The notes under the pieces are model-generated. The model saw nothing but the letters and a program-made list of their open reading frames with translations. It searched no databases and was not told where the DNA came from. A stretch of 61,108 nucleotides of DNA. Origin: Candidatus Melainabacteria bacterium (GTDB lineage: Bacteria > Cyanobacteriota > Vampirovibrionia > Obscuribacterales > Obscuribacteraceae). Shown here piece after piece: positions 1 through 7,942 of the stretch. The translations under genes were made by a program, and so were the position numbers. How positions within the stretch are numbered: position 1 is the first letter of the stretch; each line of letters begins with the position of its first letter. The DNA lies in assembly GCA_003151275.1 (NCBI GenBank), contig PLXC01000127.1, positions 8,482 through 69,589 of the forward strand, written 5' to 3'.

Positions 1-1239
1 GCTTTGCACGACTATGGTTCGACCGACGACGGCTACTTATTTATGGTCATGGACATAGTTGAAGGCCGCAGCCTGGCTCAAGAAGAACGGGAGAAGAAGA
101 CGATTGGTGTCGAGCGAACAATTAAGATTGTCGCTCAGGTTTGTGAAGCATTGGAGCATGCACATAGGAATGGAGTCGTTCATCGAGATTTGAAACCCGG
201 AAACATCATGTTGATGAACTTCCATGACGATTCGGATTACGTAAAACTGGTCGACTTCGGCATCGCGAAATTGCTGATCAAGGAAGAAGATCAAGAGTTG
301 ACGCAAAAAGGTGACGTTTTCGGCAGCCCGCTATATATGAGTCCAGAGCAATGCCTGGGCATGGACCTTGATGGACGCTCGGATATTTACTCGGTCGGCG
401 CAGTTCTGTATGAAGCTTTGACCGGTGACGTGCCTCATATGGGCAAGAACATCATTGAAACGATCGATAAGCAAATCCATCGAGAACCGCAACCCTTCAA
501 TGTTAAGCGCCCTGACATTTACATCCCCGAACGACTAGAAGCCGTGGTCATGAAAGCCCTTGCGAAAGATCCAGCCAATCGTCAACAAACGATGAAAGAG
601 CTGGCGGCAGAGCTGCAAGCGTCAGTGCCACGGAAAACCGAAGCGCTCAATCTGCGCTCTAAAATCGAGCCAGCAAGACAATCGGCTAAGAAAAATCAAC
701 TGCTTCCTCTGGTTTTGGTTCTAGCAGTTTTGATCGGTTGCGGTCTGGTTGGATTCAACTTCATGCGAGGCCAGACCGCAAACCATCCGCCATCATCCAC
801 GGTACCAGCGCCGCCAAGCACCACTGAAACAAACACCTCTGCCTCCACAACTTCAGCAGCGGTTCATGGCGCCGTTCCAAATTCAACCAAAGCCCGTACC
901 CAGTCAGAGTCAAATCCACCTGCCAAAGTAACCCAAACTTCGACCTCTACTACAGTACCTCTAATGAATGTGCCGCCAAAAGTTGTCGGCACTCCCCTAA
1001 AACCGGAATTGGGCTTGCAACAACGCGGCAACGACCAGAAAACATTGAATCAAGCGAAGAGCAGTCATTTACAAGTCCCACACCGCAAAATACCGGCTCC
1101 GAAAGCTAAGGCTAAAATCGCATCTCCGGCGAGAGTAGATCACTGGAAAGATTTCGGCAAAACGAAAATCAAGCCGGAAAGCAAACCGACCGCGCTAGAT
1201 CGTTTTTCACACATGAAACAAGAGCTGCCAAAAGATTAA
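1..1239 (+). CDS. Transmembrane Ser/Thr protein kinase, 5' end outside window
   Basis: The reading frame is open from the first base, so the N-lobe with the ATP-binding lysine lies upstream of the window. What remains holds the catalytic loop HRDLKPGNIM near residue 60, DFG near 84, the SPEQ activation segment near 113 and the DGRSDIYSVG helix F region, all intact, so the enzyme should be active. The kinase domain ends near residue 210 and is followed by a basic linker, one hydrophobic membrane span (about 233-254) and a roughly 155-residue Ser/Thr/Pro-rich tail that would lie outside the membrane. This PknB-like layout (cytosolic kinase, one span, outer tail) suggests signal sensing at the envelope; the tail has no recognisable PASTA repeat. 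Role and substrate cannot be told. Confidence 0.93.
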   Translation, partial: ALHDYGSTDDGYLFMVMDIVEGRSLAQEEREKKTIGVERTIKIVAQVCEALEHAHRNGVVHRDLKPGNIMLMNFHDDSDYVKLVDFGIAKLLIKEEDQELTQKGDVFGSPLYMSPEQCLGMDLDGRSDIYSVGAVLYEALTGDVPHMGKNIIETIDKQIHREPQPFNVKRPDIYIPERLEAVVMKALAKDPANRQQTMKELAAELQASVPRKTEALNLRSKIEPARQSAKKNQLLPLVLVLAVLIGCGLVGFNFMRGQTANHPPSSTVPAPPSTTETNTSASTTSAAVHGAVPNSTKARTQSESNPPAKVTQTSTSTTVPLMNVPPKVVGTPLKPELGLQQRGNDQKTLNQAKSSHLQVPHRKIPAPKAKAKIASPARVDHWKDFGKTKIKPESKPTALDRFSHMKQELPKD

Positions 1240-1297
1240 GCCGCGAATCTACGAGGTACAAGACCATTGCGCACTGCAAAGAGGTTGTCGACAAGCA

Positions 1298-2470
1298 TTG
1301 CCTTGGGTCCGGCTATCTAAAACGTTGTCTCTGGTCGTCGCGATTTCAACGCTGTATCCAGTCAATTCTTTGTGCCTTAGTGCGCCTGAGATTGAAAAAT
1401 CGTTGCGGTCGCAAAAAATCGTCAATCCGAGCGCGCGCCTCACATCATCGCTGCTCGGAAATACGTTGCATTTGTCGATCTTTCCAGATAAAGAAGTTCA
1501 AGAACCCGTCAGCACTCTGAAGATCCGAGCCGTATTAATGGCTAAGACAATCATGTCTGCGGACAAAGCAATTCAGCGAGCTGACGTTCGATTTTACGAA
1601 AAGGCGTTAGCTGATCACTATACGGAGATCACAGTCCGCTCGGTGGACGTAAAAGCATTTGGTGCTGGTATCACCACAGAAGATGAGCTACTGAGTTCAC
1701 TTTTGGTCAATACTGGCGTTGGCACAGAAACGTCTACCAGCCCCACACAGTCCGTGGTAAGTGCGACTCCACCGGCAGAACCAGTTACTGGCAGTGAAGG
1801 TGCAAAAAGAGAAGAGCGTATGAAATTGGCTGCGCGCATTCAATCACTCAAATCCAAAGGAGTGGGGGTAAAGCCATTTTTAGCTCAACTTGCTGCGACC
1901 GACGAGCTGGCGAAAAATGGCCCGTCCATTCCTCTTTCAGAAAAAATGGAGCAACTGGAAGATAGTGTTACTGACCAAGAAAAAGTCTTAGCCGAGAGAA
2001 CTCGCATTGCCAGCAGCCGCAACACTCAGCCAGTAAAACCAGCTCAGACGCAGGCTCAGCCAACATCTACACGAGTATCAAGCATGTTGGCAGGGGTATC
2101 CGCTGGAAACTCTCCCTATCTGAGACTATTTGAGTCAATGGCACATGGGATCCAAGAAAAACTCGGCATTGACCCAGAACTGATTCCAGAGAATGGACCG
2201 TACGTGAAAGAGCGATACAACCTTGCGTTAATGATTAAACTCAAGAGAGAGAAGGGGCTCGCCGGGCCAGGCATAATGCCAATGTGGGCAGAATGCCAAG
2301 AATTGGCCAAGAGCAATCAGGAAAGTCTAGTTGCCTTCAAGATGCAAACCATAGCCCAAGCGCTGAGACTTCCAGATCCAATGCGACACCAAGAGTGGTA
2401 CCAGGCGCAAATGGACGCTTACAGGCAACAATTGCACGATAAACATGAACAGCATAAGCGAAACGAATAA
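1298..2470 (+). CDS. Secreted protein of unknown function
   Basis: A 390-residue frame that I do not recognise. It opens with TTG; a GAGG lies 13 nt upstream, so the start is uncertain. The first 28 residues have a short basic part and a hydrophobic stretch (LSLVVAISTLYPV), consistent with an export signal. Residues 140-165 are Thr/Ser/Pro-rich and 225-260 are Gln/Thr-rich, both likely linkers between a small N-terminal domain and a helical, charged C-terminal domain. The gene follows the upstream kinase by 58 nt on the same strand and could be cotranscribed with it. No enzyme motif is visible. Confidence 0.7.
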   Translation: MPWVRLSKTLSLVVAISTLYPVNSLCLSAPEIEKSLRSQKIVNPSARLTSSLLGNTLHLSIFPDKEVQEPVSTLKIRAVLMAKTIMSADKAIQRADVRFYEKALADHYTEITVRSVDVKAFGAGITTEDELLSSLLVNTGVGTETSTSPTQSVVSATPPAEPVTGSEGAKREERMKLAARIQSLKSKGVGVKPFLAQLAATDELAKNGPSIPLSEKMEQLEDSVTDQEKVLAERTRIASSRNTQPVKPAQTQAQPTSTRVSSMLAGVSAGNSPYLRLFESMAHGIQEKLGIDPELIPENGPYVKERYNLALMIKLKREKGLAGPGIMPMWAECQELAKSNQESLVAFKMQTIAQALRLPDPMRHQEWYQAQMDAYRQQLHDKHEQHKRNE

Positions 2471-2617
2471 AACGAGCAGCGTTAAAACTCAACTAGTATC
2501 GAATCAACTCAGCTCGACCGAAAACCGTGATACTGCATATGGTGCGACTGAACGCCAGCAGAGTTTTAGACAAAATTCCTCTCCTGAAGCACTCGTAGTC
2601 AATATAAGGGCAAAGCT

Positions 2618-2663
2618 CTTGTAAACGGTTCGCTTTGAAGAATTAACCCGGACCGTTTACAAG
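2618..2663. promoter_or_regulatory. Long inverted repeat, operator-like
   Basis: Two perfect 12-nt arms (CTTGTAAACGGT at 2618-2629 and ACCGTTTACAAG at 2652-2663) face each other; three more base pairs including one G-T extend the stem inward, leaving a loop of about 16 nt. There is no T-run after it, so it is not an ordinary terminator. It lies 65 nt before the start of the next operon, which fits a protein-binding site or an mRNA hairpin in its leader. It sits in an otherwise empty 258-nt gap. Confidence 0.5.
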
Positions 2664-2728
2664 CGATCGACTGAAACAGGGCGCACGTGTTCTAATTTGT
2701 CTTGCCTCGATCGCCTGTGGAGACTGTC

Positions 2729-3139
2729 GTGCCTGAAGAGGATTTAGACGATTTTGATCAAGCTCTTAAGCTAGACGTCCTGGCTGCGTCACTGCGCGCA
2801 GACACGCTCCAATCAGCCGAGTTGCTCGAGCAACTGGCAAGAATGCTTCAAGCCGCTGTGCCTGAAAGCGTGAGGATTTCCAGGAGTGGGTGGTTCTTGT
2901 CAAAGGACCGTCCGATCGAAGAGTTGACTGTCAAGTTCGATGAATACCAATATCAGATCGTGAAACAGAAGCACGGCACGGTCACGGCACGATCCATGAA
3001 AGTGGTTCGTGGTGTGGTGCTAAAGACAACTGAAATTCCTGTCGAAAAATGCATTGAGGAAATTCTCGCCGAGTTGGAAAGAATGGCTGCAAAAAACGCG
3101 CAAACCCGTAGAGCTCTCAACAAATTCGTGCTTGGATAA
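2729..3139 (+). CDS. Conserved-looking protein of unknown function, first gene of YbjQ-domain operon
   Basis: The GTG at 2729 is chosen because GGAG at 2719-2722 sits 6 nt before it; a TTG at 2702 in the same frame lacks such a site. The 136-residue product is acidic at its N-terminus, helical by composition, has a central strand-rich part around the WFLSKDRPIEEL region and a helical end (EEILAELERMAAK). There is no signal peptide or membrane span. Its stop is 3 nt before the next gene, so it is almost surely cotranslated with the two double-YbjQ-domain proteins and may work with them. I do not recognise its family. Confidence 0.75.
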   Translation: MPEEDLDDFDQALKLDVLAASLRADTLQSAELLEQLARMLQAAVPESVRISRSGWFLSKDRPIEELTVKFDEYQYQIVKQKHGTVTARSMKVVRGVVLKTTEIPVEKCIEEILAELERMAAKNAQTRRALNKFVLG

Positions 3140-3142
3140 CAA

Positions 3143-4144
3143 ATGTTTTTTTGGAAGAAAAACAACAAAGACGACAATCAGCGTCGCGAACGAGAAGTGG
3201 CAACACTCAAAGCTCTAGCTGACGGTCAAGTGCCTCCGTACGCACGCGAACGGATAGAGCGCCAGAAAGCAATGGGCAACAACTTTTTTACAAGCGATCT
3301 AACATCACGCGAATATTTGCTCTGTCGCCAGGCTGGATTCCAAACTGTTGGACAAGTGATGGGAACATCCTTTTTCAATGTAAGCTTCTGGGGTTTCTAC
3401 AAATCAAGATGGAACAGCACCGGTGAGTTAGACAGCATCACTCACGCTCAATCAGAAGCACGGCGACTGGCTGTCAGTCGGATGCAGCATGAAGCTAAAC
3501 TGCTTGGCGCATCTGGAATAATCGGGGTTCGCATCGTAATCAAAAACCACGATTGGAGTTCAAGACAGACTGAATTTACGGCAATTGGCACCGCGATAAA
3601 AATTCCAGACTATCCGGAGAACATGCCACCATTTACCAGCGACTTGAATGGGCAGGACTTTTGGAAGCTATATCAAGCTGGATACAGACCTCTTGGGTTA
3701 GCATTCGGCATTTGCTCATACTACATCTACACTGACGCGGCAACGCAAAATATCGTCGGCAATCGCTTTTTCGGCTTTAACGCTGCATCGAATCAAGAAG
3801 TGCGCACGTACACTCAAGGTTTCTACGAAGCAAGAGAGCGTGCCATGAATAGATTTACGAACGATATCGCCATGATCCACGGCGACGGAGTGGTTGCTGT
3901 CGCCGCGAACTACGACATTGAAGATATTGAGTATGAAGTCAACGACCGCACCTATCACGATATGCTCATCCACTGGACCGTAATGGGCACAGTGATCAGC
4001 ACGAAAGAAGAACGGTTGGACAAGCTCCCGCAGCCGATCTTAGTTTATGACTTGGCTAGCCTCAGTCGAAGTGCTGTCGTTGCTGACACCATTTATGGTG
4101 GCGGCGATAGTGGAGAAAATTATGACTTGGACGACGACGAATAA
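3143..4144 (+). CDS. Tandem YbjQ/UPF0145 (heavy-metal-binding-like) domain protein
   Basis: A 333-residue cytosolic protein with two copies of a YbjQ-like domain. Copy one runs about 45-160 (FTSDLTSREYLL ... EAKLLGASGIIGVRI), copy two about 165-290 (FTSDLNGQDFWKL ... HGDGVVAVAANYDIE). The family signature is an Arg/Glu-rich helix followed by a G-A-x-G-I-I-G-V strand. YbjQ proteins are small barrel-forming proteins annotated as heavy-metal-binding by homology, but their biochemical role is not settled; double-domain forms make a single chain hold what are usually separate subunits. The second copy is more diverged. The N-terminal 25 residues are basic and polar, the C-terminus is acidic. The start follows the previous stop by 3 nt, implying coupling. 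Confidence 0.85.
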   Translation: MFFWKKNNKDDNQRREREVATLKALADGQVPPYARERIERQKAMGNNFFTSDLTSREYLLCRQAGFQTVGQVMGTSFFNVSFWGFYKSRWNSTGELDSITHAQSEARRLAVSRMQHEAKLLGASGIIGVRIVIKNHDWSSRQTEFTAIGTAIKIPDYPENMPPFTSDLNGQDFWKLYQAGYRPLGLAFGICSYYIYTDAATQNIVGNRFFGFNAASNQEVRTYTQGFYEARERAMNRFTNDIAMIHGDGVVAVAANYDIEDIEYEVNDRTYHDMLIHWTVMGTVISTKEERLDKLPQPILVYDLASLSRSAVVADTIYGGGDSGENYDLDDDE

Positions 4145-4168
4145 CCTGCACGCGTTGAGGAGAATATG

Positions 4169-5005
4169 ATGCCCGACCAATCTCAAGAGACACCGGACAT
4201 TCCGGACCATGCCAAGGAACGCCTCAAAGAGATGCGAGGCACCGGAGCAAAACGGACTTTGTTTACTAGTGATTTATCTGTAAACGAATTCTTATTGGTT
4301 AAAGAAGCAGGCTTTGAGCCTGCCGGTTTCGTCGTAGGCAGCTCGATTTATCACATTGGCTTTCAATCTGCTAAATGGACGAAAAATGAAGAGATGCAGG
4401 TTCTCACCCAAGCGCTCTATCACGCGCGCGAATTGGCCATGACGCGGATGGAAGAGGAAGCTCAAGAGTTGGGCGCCGACGGCATTATCGGCGTGCGCTT
4501 GAAGGTCAAGCACATGAGCTGGAATGCCGACTTGGCCGAATTCGTTGCTCTTGGCACTGCTGTTTACCACCGCGACAGTGTTAACGGTGGCACCAGTCCT
4601 TACCGAACCATCGATGGCAAGCCATTTACAAGCGACCTGTCAGGTCAAGATTTTTGGACCTTGCTGAAATCCGGTTACCGCCCAGTCGGCATGGTAATGG
4701 GAAATTGTGTGTATCACATCGCGCACCAATCGTTCGGTCAGTGGTTCAAAAACGTCGGTCAGAACGCTGAGATGACTAACTTCACGCAGGGGCTCTACGA
4801 TGCCCGCGAGCTGGCCATGGAACGCATGCAGGTCGAAGCTGAACATCTTAAAGCAGAAGGGATTGTCGGCGTGGACATTCACGAAGGCTCTTATGGCTGG
4901 AGTACGAACGTAATCGAGTTTTTCTGTGTCGGCACCGCGATCATCCCAATTCGCGCAGACCATCACATTCCGGCCCCGCAGCTCATGCTTTCGGTCAACG
5001 ACTGA
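4169..5005 (+). CDS. Second tandem YbjQ/UPF0145 domain protein
   Basis: A 278-residue paralogue of the preceding gene. Two YbjQ-like domains are clear: about 30-140 (ARELAMTRMEEEAQELGAD, GIIGVRLKVKHMSW) and 150-265 (ARELAMERMQVEAEHLKAE, GIVGVDIHEGSYGW). Two ATG codons are adjacent (4166 and 4169); GAGGAG at 4157-4162 lies 6 nt before the second, which is preferred. It is 24 nt downstream of its sister gene and ends the three-gene operon. The two copies here are much more alike than those in the sister gene, so this is probably the less diverged member. No signal peptide or membrane span. Confidence 0.85.
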   Translation: MPDQSQETPDIPDHAKERLKEMRGTGAKRTLFTSDLSVNEFLLVKEAGFEPAGFVVGSSIYHIGFQSAKWTKNEEMQVLTQALYHARELAMTRMEEEAQELGADGIIGVRLKVKHMSWNADLAEFVALGTAVYHRDSVNGGTSPYRTIDGKPFTSDLSGQDFWTLLKSGYRPVGMVMGNCVYHIAHQSFGQWFKNVGQNAEMTNFTQGLYDARELAMERMQVEAEHLKAEGIVGVDIHEGSYGWSTNVIEFFCVGTAIIPIRADHHIPAPQLMLSVND

Positions 5006-5071
5006 GAACTTAAAACCTCGAGCCGATACCAGTCGCCGATTTCAAGAGGCGACCGGCTTGTAACGAACCAA

Positions 5072-5152
5072 GTAGTGAGCAAAGCGCGGCGTGCACGCGC
5101 GTAGCGAACGGGTTTGCGCGGAGGAGCCGAAGGCACTGAAGGCGACGGAACG
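5072..5152 (-). repeat. Intergenic repeat, shell form lacking the CACTAGTG module
   Basis: Read on the plus strand, this stretch matches the reverse complement of the two outer arms of the repeat at 48316-48480: a GC-rich arm with GCGGAGGAGCCG and an arm with GAAGGCGACGGA. The roughly 70-bp middle module with the CACTAGTG palindrome is absent, and the two arms are joined directly at an AGCCG/CCGAAGG junction. A weak hairpin (GTCGCC ... GGCGAC near 5031-5053) precedes it after the YbjQ operon. The rest of the 213-nt gap shows nothing clear. Confidence 0.6.
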
Positions 5153-5218
5153 CTTAAGTATGGAACCGATTTTCTCGACTCCCGTCATCTTCGGGGTCAG
5201 AGACGAGGTAATTTCACA

Positions 5219-6076
5219 ATGGCAACCATCTATCCATTACGGGCGCTCTTGCCGGCGCTGCTAGTGGCGGGCTCCATAAGCGTCCACACAACCGCACTTG
5301 CTGCCGAGCCCAAGGCATCCGATACCAGCCCTGAATCGGTAATTGCCGCGAAAGAGGATCTGCATTCCCCTAAGGCTTCCAATGAGAAGCAAGTTCAGGC
5401 CAATGCGCCCGACATGCAAACGGCGAAGGACCTTAATAAGGCAAACGAAAAACTCAAATCAAACGACCTACAAGGCCCAGCCGACGATCCACCAATTCAC
5501 GGCTTCCATCCAATCAAGAGAGCACTTGCTCCCGTGGTTCGCCTGGAAAAAAATAGTGTCGAGTTGCAACAGCAAATCATGAAATTGACTGGACCAATTT
5601 CCAATCTTCAGCCTGCCATGCTGGGCTTGCACAGCAAAATGGATAACGTTAATAACCGCATGGGTTCGATGCAAGGTCAACTGGGAGCGATGTCAAAACA
5701 AGTTGGCCAAGTTGGCTCTGGCATGGATCGCGTTGGCAACAAGATGGATGGCGTGAGAGCCGATATTGCTGGAATGCGCACACAGATTGGCCAACTTGAA
5801 ATTCCAATTCGTCAGTTGCAGCAGCCGTTGCATGAGCTGCAAGAACCGCTTCAGAACGTAGCTCAACCTTTGCGCGATCTGCACAAAGAGTTGACAGAGC
5901 TTAAGGCTCTTCTTGCTACCATCTTATTTGCCATCGTGGCAGCGGCAATCGCCGTGGCAATAGGCACGCCAATTGCAGCGGTGCTGATCTACAAACACAG
6001 AAGCAAACTGTTTCCTGATCTGAAAGAGAAAGATTTGGCACCAATCAACAAAGATAAAACTTTATCGCGGGTCTAG
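5219..6076 (+). CDS. Exported coiled-coil membrane protein of unknown function
   Basis: The ATG at 5219 starts a 285-residue protein with a clear signal peptide ending near TTALAAEP; GAGG at 5205-5208 lies 10 nt before it. Residues 35-85 are charged and disordered-looking. From about 105 to 220 runs a long heptad-like region rich in Met, Gln and Gly (repeats of the type GxMDxVxxKMDGV, then LQQPLHELQEPLQ), typical of a parallel coiled coil. One strong membrane span follows (about 228-255), then a short Lys-rich cytosolic end. The layout resembles tethers or chemoreceptor-like stalks, but no named family is recognised. It ends 31 nt before a strong terminator. Confidence 0.75.
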   Translation: MATIYPLRALLPALLVAGSISVHTTALAAEPKASDTSPESVIAAKEDLHSPKASNEKQVQANAPDMQTAKDLNKANEKLKSNDLQGPADDPPIHGFHPIKRALAPVVRLEKNSVELQQQIMKLTGPISNLQPAMLGLHSKMDNVNNRMGSMQGQLGAMSKQVGQVGSGMDRVGNKMDGVRADIAGMRTQIGQLEIPIRQLQQPLHELQEPLQNVAQPLRDLHKELTELKALLATILFAIVAAAIAVAIGTPIAAVLIYKHRSKLFPDLKEKDLAPINKDKTLSRV

Positions 6077-6106
6077 CTAAATCAGAACAGCCATTCGAGC
6101 TAGCGC

Positions 6107-6153
6107 CAGTCAAAAAAAAGAGGGCACGACTGTGTTCCTCCTTTTTTTGACTG
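6107..6153. terminator. Bidirectional rho-independent terminator
   Basis: A 17-bp stem with one mismatch: CAGTCAAAAAAAAGAGG pairs with CCTCCTTTTTTTGACTG across a 13-nt loop. The A-run on one arm and T-run on the other give a U-tract in either direction. It sits between the convergent coiled-coil gene and Mpo1-like gene, so it probably serves both. Confidence 0.85.
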
Positions 6154-6174
6154 CCTGTTTTTGTTCTCTGTTAG

Positions 6175-6513
6175 CTATAGATCATCGCCGCGCATCAAAC
6201 GAGTCCACTCCTCATAAATGAATATAAAGGCGGAGACGACTGTGAGCGGGTCTCTTGCTTCAAAAATCACTGGCTTATTGTGCTCAAATACGAAATGACC
6301 GATGAACTGCAGAATCCACCCGCCCACCTGCAACTGAAGGAAAGCTTTACGGCTAAAGGGCAGGCAAACAAATGCCATCGCAATCATCGGAATGCCAATC
6401 ATGTGCGTCACTTTACAGCCCTTGGTGCGATGTTTTGACTTATAAAAGCGCAAATGCGCTTTCAAATCGTCGCGTGGGTTCAATTTGGTTGGTAGTGGTG
6501 AAATAGAATCCAT
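6175..6513 (-). CDS. Mpo1-like (DUF962/YGL010w) membrane protein
   Basis: A small membrane protein of 112 residues of the DUF962 family, whose yeast member Mpo1 is an iron-dependent dioxygenase of 2-hydroxy fatty acids in fatty-acid alpha-oxidation. Family hallmarks are seen: an N-terminal F-Y-x-x-x-H, a T-H-x-I-G-I-P motif, WxLQFIGHxxFEHNKP with the key histidines, and two to three hydrophobic spans. The ATG at 6513 is chosen because upstream in-frame ATGs at 6543 and 6576 fall within or before the terminator hairpin of the preceding gene. Substrate in this organism is unknown; lipid turnover is an inference from the family. Confidence 0.85.
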   Translation of the reverse strand: MDSISPLPTKLNPRDDLKAHLRFYKSKHRTKGCKVTHMIGIPMIAMAFVCLPFSRKAFLQLQVGGWILQFIGHFVFEHNKPVIFEARDPLTVVSAFIFIYEEWTRLMRGDDL

Positions 6514-6527
6514 ACAACCATAATAAC

Positions 6528-6559
6528 AAAAGCCGGTGAGCATATGCACACCGGCTTTT
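6528..6559 (-). terminator. Terminator of the ferritin-like gene
   Basis: A perfect 11-bp stem (AAAAGCCGGTG / CACCGGCTTTT) with a 10-nt loop lies 31 nt after the ferritin-like stop codon. In the minus direction the stem ends in TTTTG and an AT-rich run, as expected of a rho-independent terminator. It separates that gene from the Mpo1-like gene. Confidence 0.75.
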
Positions 6560-6589
6560 AAAGTCAGCTGTCTCACCCGTCTATTGGTT

Positions 6590-7129
6590 CTATTTATCCC
6601 TTGTGGTCAACAAATTGGCAAGGTCATCGGCATGCTCTTCTTCCTTTTCAAGAATTTCTTCAAGCATACGTCTAGTAGTCGGATCAGTCTCGTTGATGTA
6701 CAAAATCATTTGTTTGTATGAATCGATCGCAATACGCTCCGCGACAAGATCTTCTTTGATCATATCAACCAAATCCTTGCCTTCTACATATTGCGAATGG
6801 CTGCGCTTACTCAGCACATCGGGGTTCATATCTGGCTCGCCATTTAGCTGAGTGATTCGCATCGCAATTCTGTCGGCGTGATCTTGTTCTTCGTGAGCAT
6901 GCTCGAGAAACTCCTCAGCAATCGACTCGGAGTTAATTCCACGGGCCATAAAAAAATGGCGCTTATAACGAAGTACACAAACTAGTTCGGTTGCCAACGC
7001 CTCATTCAAAAGCTTGATAATTTTCTTGCGATCAGCCGTGTATGACTCGGTGATCGGGCCGTCCTTCATGTGCTCTCTTGCCCGCCGCCGAATTTCCGAT
7101 ATGTCTGCTACGAAATCGCTAGCTGTCAT
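6590..7129 (-). CDS. Ferritin-like diiron protein (bacterioferritin/Dps-type)
   Basis: A 179-residue four-helix-bundle protein of the ferritin-like superfamily. The metal-ligand pattern is visible: Glu in ALATELVCVLRY, then EEQDHADRIAMRI with the E-x-x-H pair, Glu in EDLVAERIAIDSY, and EEEHADDLANLL with a second E-x-x-H. Length and pattern match bacterioferritin-like proteins that oxidise and store iron or protect DNA from peroxide. The start is supported by AAGGAG 7 nt upstream. It is a single gene with its own terminator; its promoter should lie in the 145-nt gap to 7274, which also has an inverted repeat. Whether it binds haem cannot be told. Confidence 0.87.
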   Translation of the reverse strand: MTASDFVADISEIRRRAREHMKDGPITESYTADRKKIIKLLNEALATELVCVLRYKRHFFMARGINSESIAEEFLEHAHEEQDHADRIAMRITQLNGEPDMNPDVLSKRSHSQYVEGKDLVDMIKEDLVAERIAIDSYKQMILYINETDPTTRRMLEEILEKEEEHADDLANLLTTRDK

Positions 7130-7162
7130 GTTTGCTCCTTAGATACTCTGTGGCATTAATTG

Positions 7163-7181
7163 TTGCGCGAACAATGCGCAA
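7163..7181. promoter_or_regulatory. Small inverted repeat upstream of ferritin-like gene
   Basis: TTGCGC and GCGCAA face each other over 7 nt, 34 nt upstream of the ferritin-like start codon. Size and place fit an operator for an iron or peroxide regulator, but it does not match a Fur or PerR box, so the assignment is a guess. Confidence 0.3.
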
Positions 7182-7274
7182 TTTGCACCGCATAATGTGG
7201 CTTATGTTACTACACGCCGGGTTGGCAAACAACCAGATCAAGATAAACTGCTAAGCTTATCCGCAAGACAGTCG

Positions 7275-7919
7275 CTACTGCTCAGCTGCTGTACCGTCGC
7301 CTTTCATTTCGCCGATCACAGACTCCGCAGAGCTTGTCTGCGCAGCTGGCTCTCCCGCTTGTTTAGCATGTGCCTGCATCCACGCCAACATTGATTGAAA
7401 ACCGCTTTTCTTTATCCTGGGCTGCAATCTATCCGTTAACCGTTCAAGAAGATCCTTCTCTCCGATAGCCAAACTTATTACCTTGTTATTGTGGTCATTT
7501 AAACGCCATGTCATTGCATCGCGCTTCTTGCCTACTAAGAGATTAGTCTTAACAAGCAAGTCACCGTCCGCGTTCGACTTGGAAACGTACTCTACTTTCG
7601 CCTTGGAAAAAATACGATGCCATCGCGGATAGTACCGTTGCTCCATTAAGACGCGCAATGCCGCGGTGTAATCATGTTTTTGCTTTGGCGTCAACTTGGA
7701 CCACTGCGCAGCGAGAGATCTTTGGGCCATCGAGTCATAGTCAATGTATGCACCTGCGCTGCGATATCCTGAAGTGTCAACATTGTTTCTTGAAAAGACA
7801 TTGACCACGTTTTGCACAGATGTCCAACCCGGCTCGGCGGAAAAGCAAGGAGTAACAGTACCAGCTGCAGTGATGAGCAAAACTACTAACTTCCGCAATC
7901 CATCATTCGCTTTTCTCAT
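7275..7919 (-). CDS. MlaC/Ttg2D-like periplasmic lipid-binding protein
   Basis: A 214-residue exported protein: residues 1-28 form a signal peptide (KLVVLLITAAGTVTPCFSAEP). The body matches the MlaC/Ttg2D fold by its IDYDSMAQRSLAAQW segment, the WxKLTPKQKxxY helix and the following LMEQRYYPR. MlaC proteins carry phospholipids across the periplasm between outer and inner membrane for the Mla ABC system. Here the gene is third in an operon with an ABC-2 ATPase and permease, 23 nt after the permease, not with MlaD/MlaE genes. AAGGAG lies 11 nt before the ATG. The cargo is unknown; a lipid is an inference. Confidence 0.7.
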   Translation of the reverse strand: MRKANDGLRKLVVLLITAAGTVTPCFSAEPGWTSVQNVVNVFSRNNVDTSGYRSAGAYIDYDSMAQRSLAAQWSKLTPKQKHDYTAALRVLMEQRYYPRWHRIFSKAKVEYVSKSNADGDLLVKTNLLVGKKRDAMTWRLNDHNNKVISLAIGEKDLLERLTDRLQPRIKKSGFQSMLAWMQAHAKQAGEPAAQTSSAESVIGEMKGDGTAAEQ

Positions 7920-7942
7920 ACAGCCCAAAACTCCTTAGTAGC

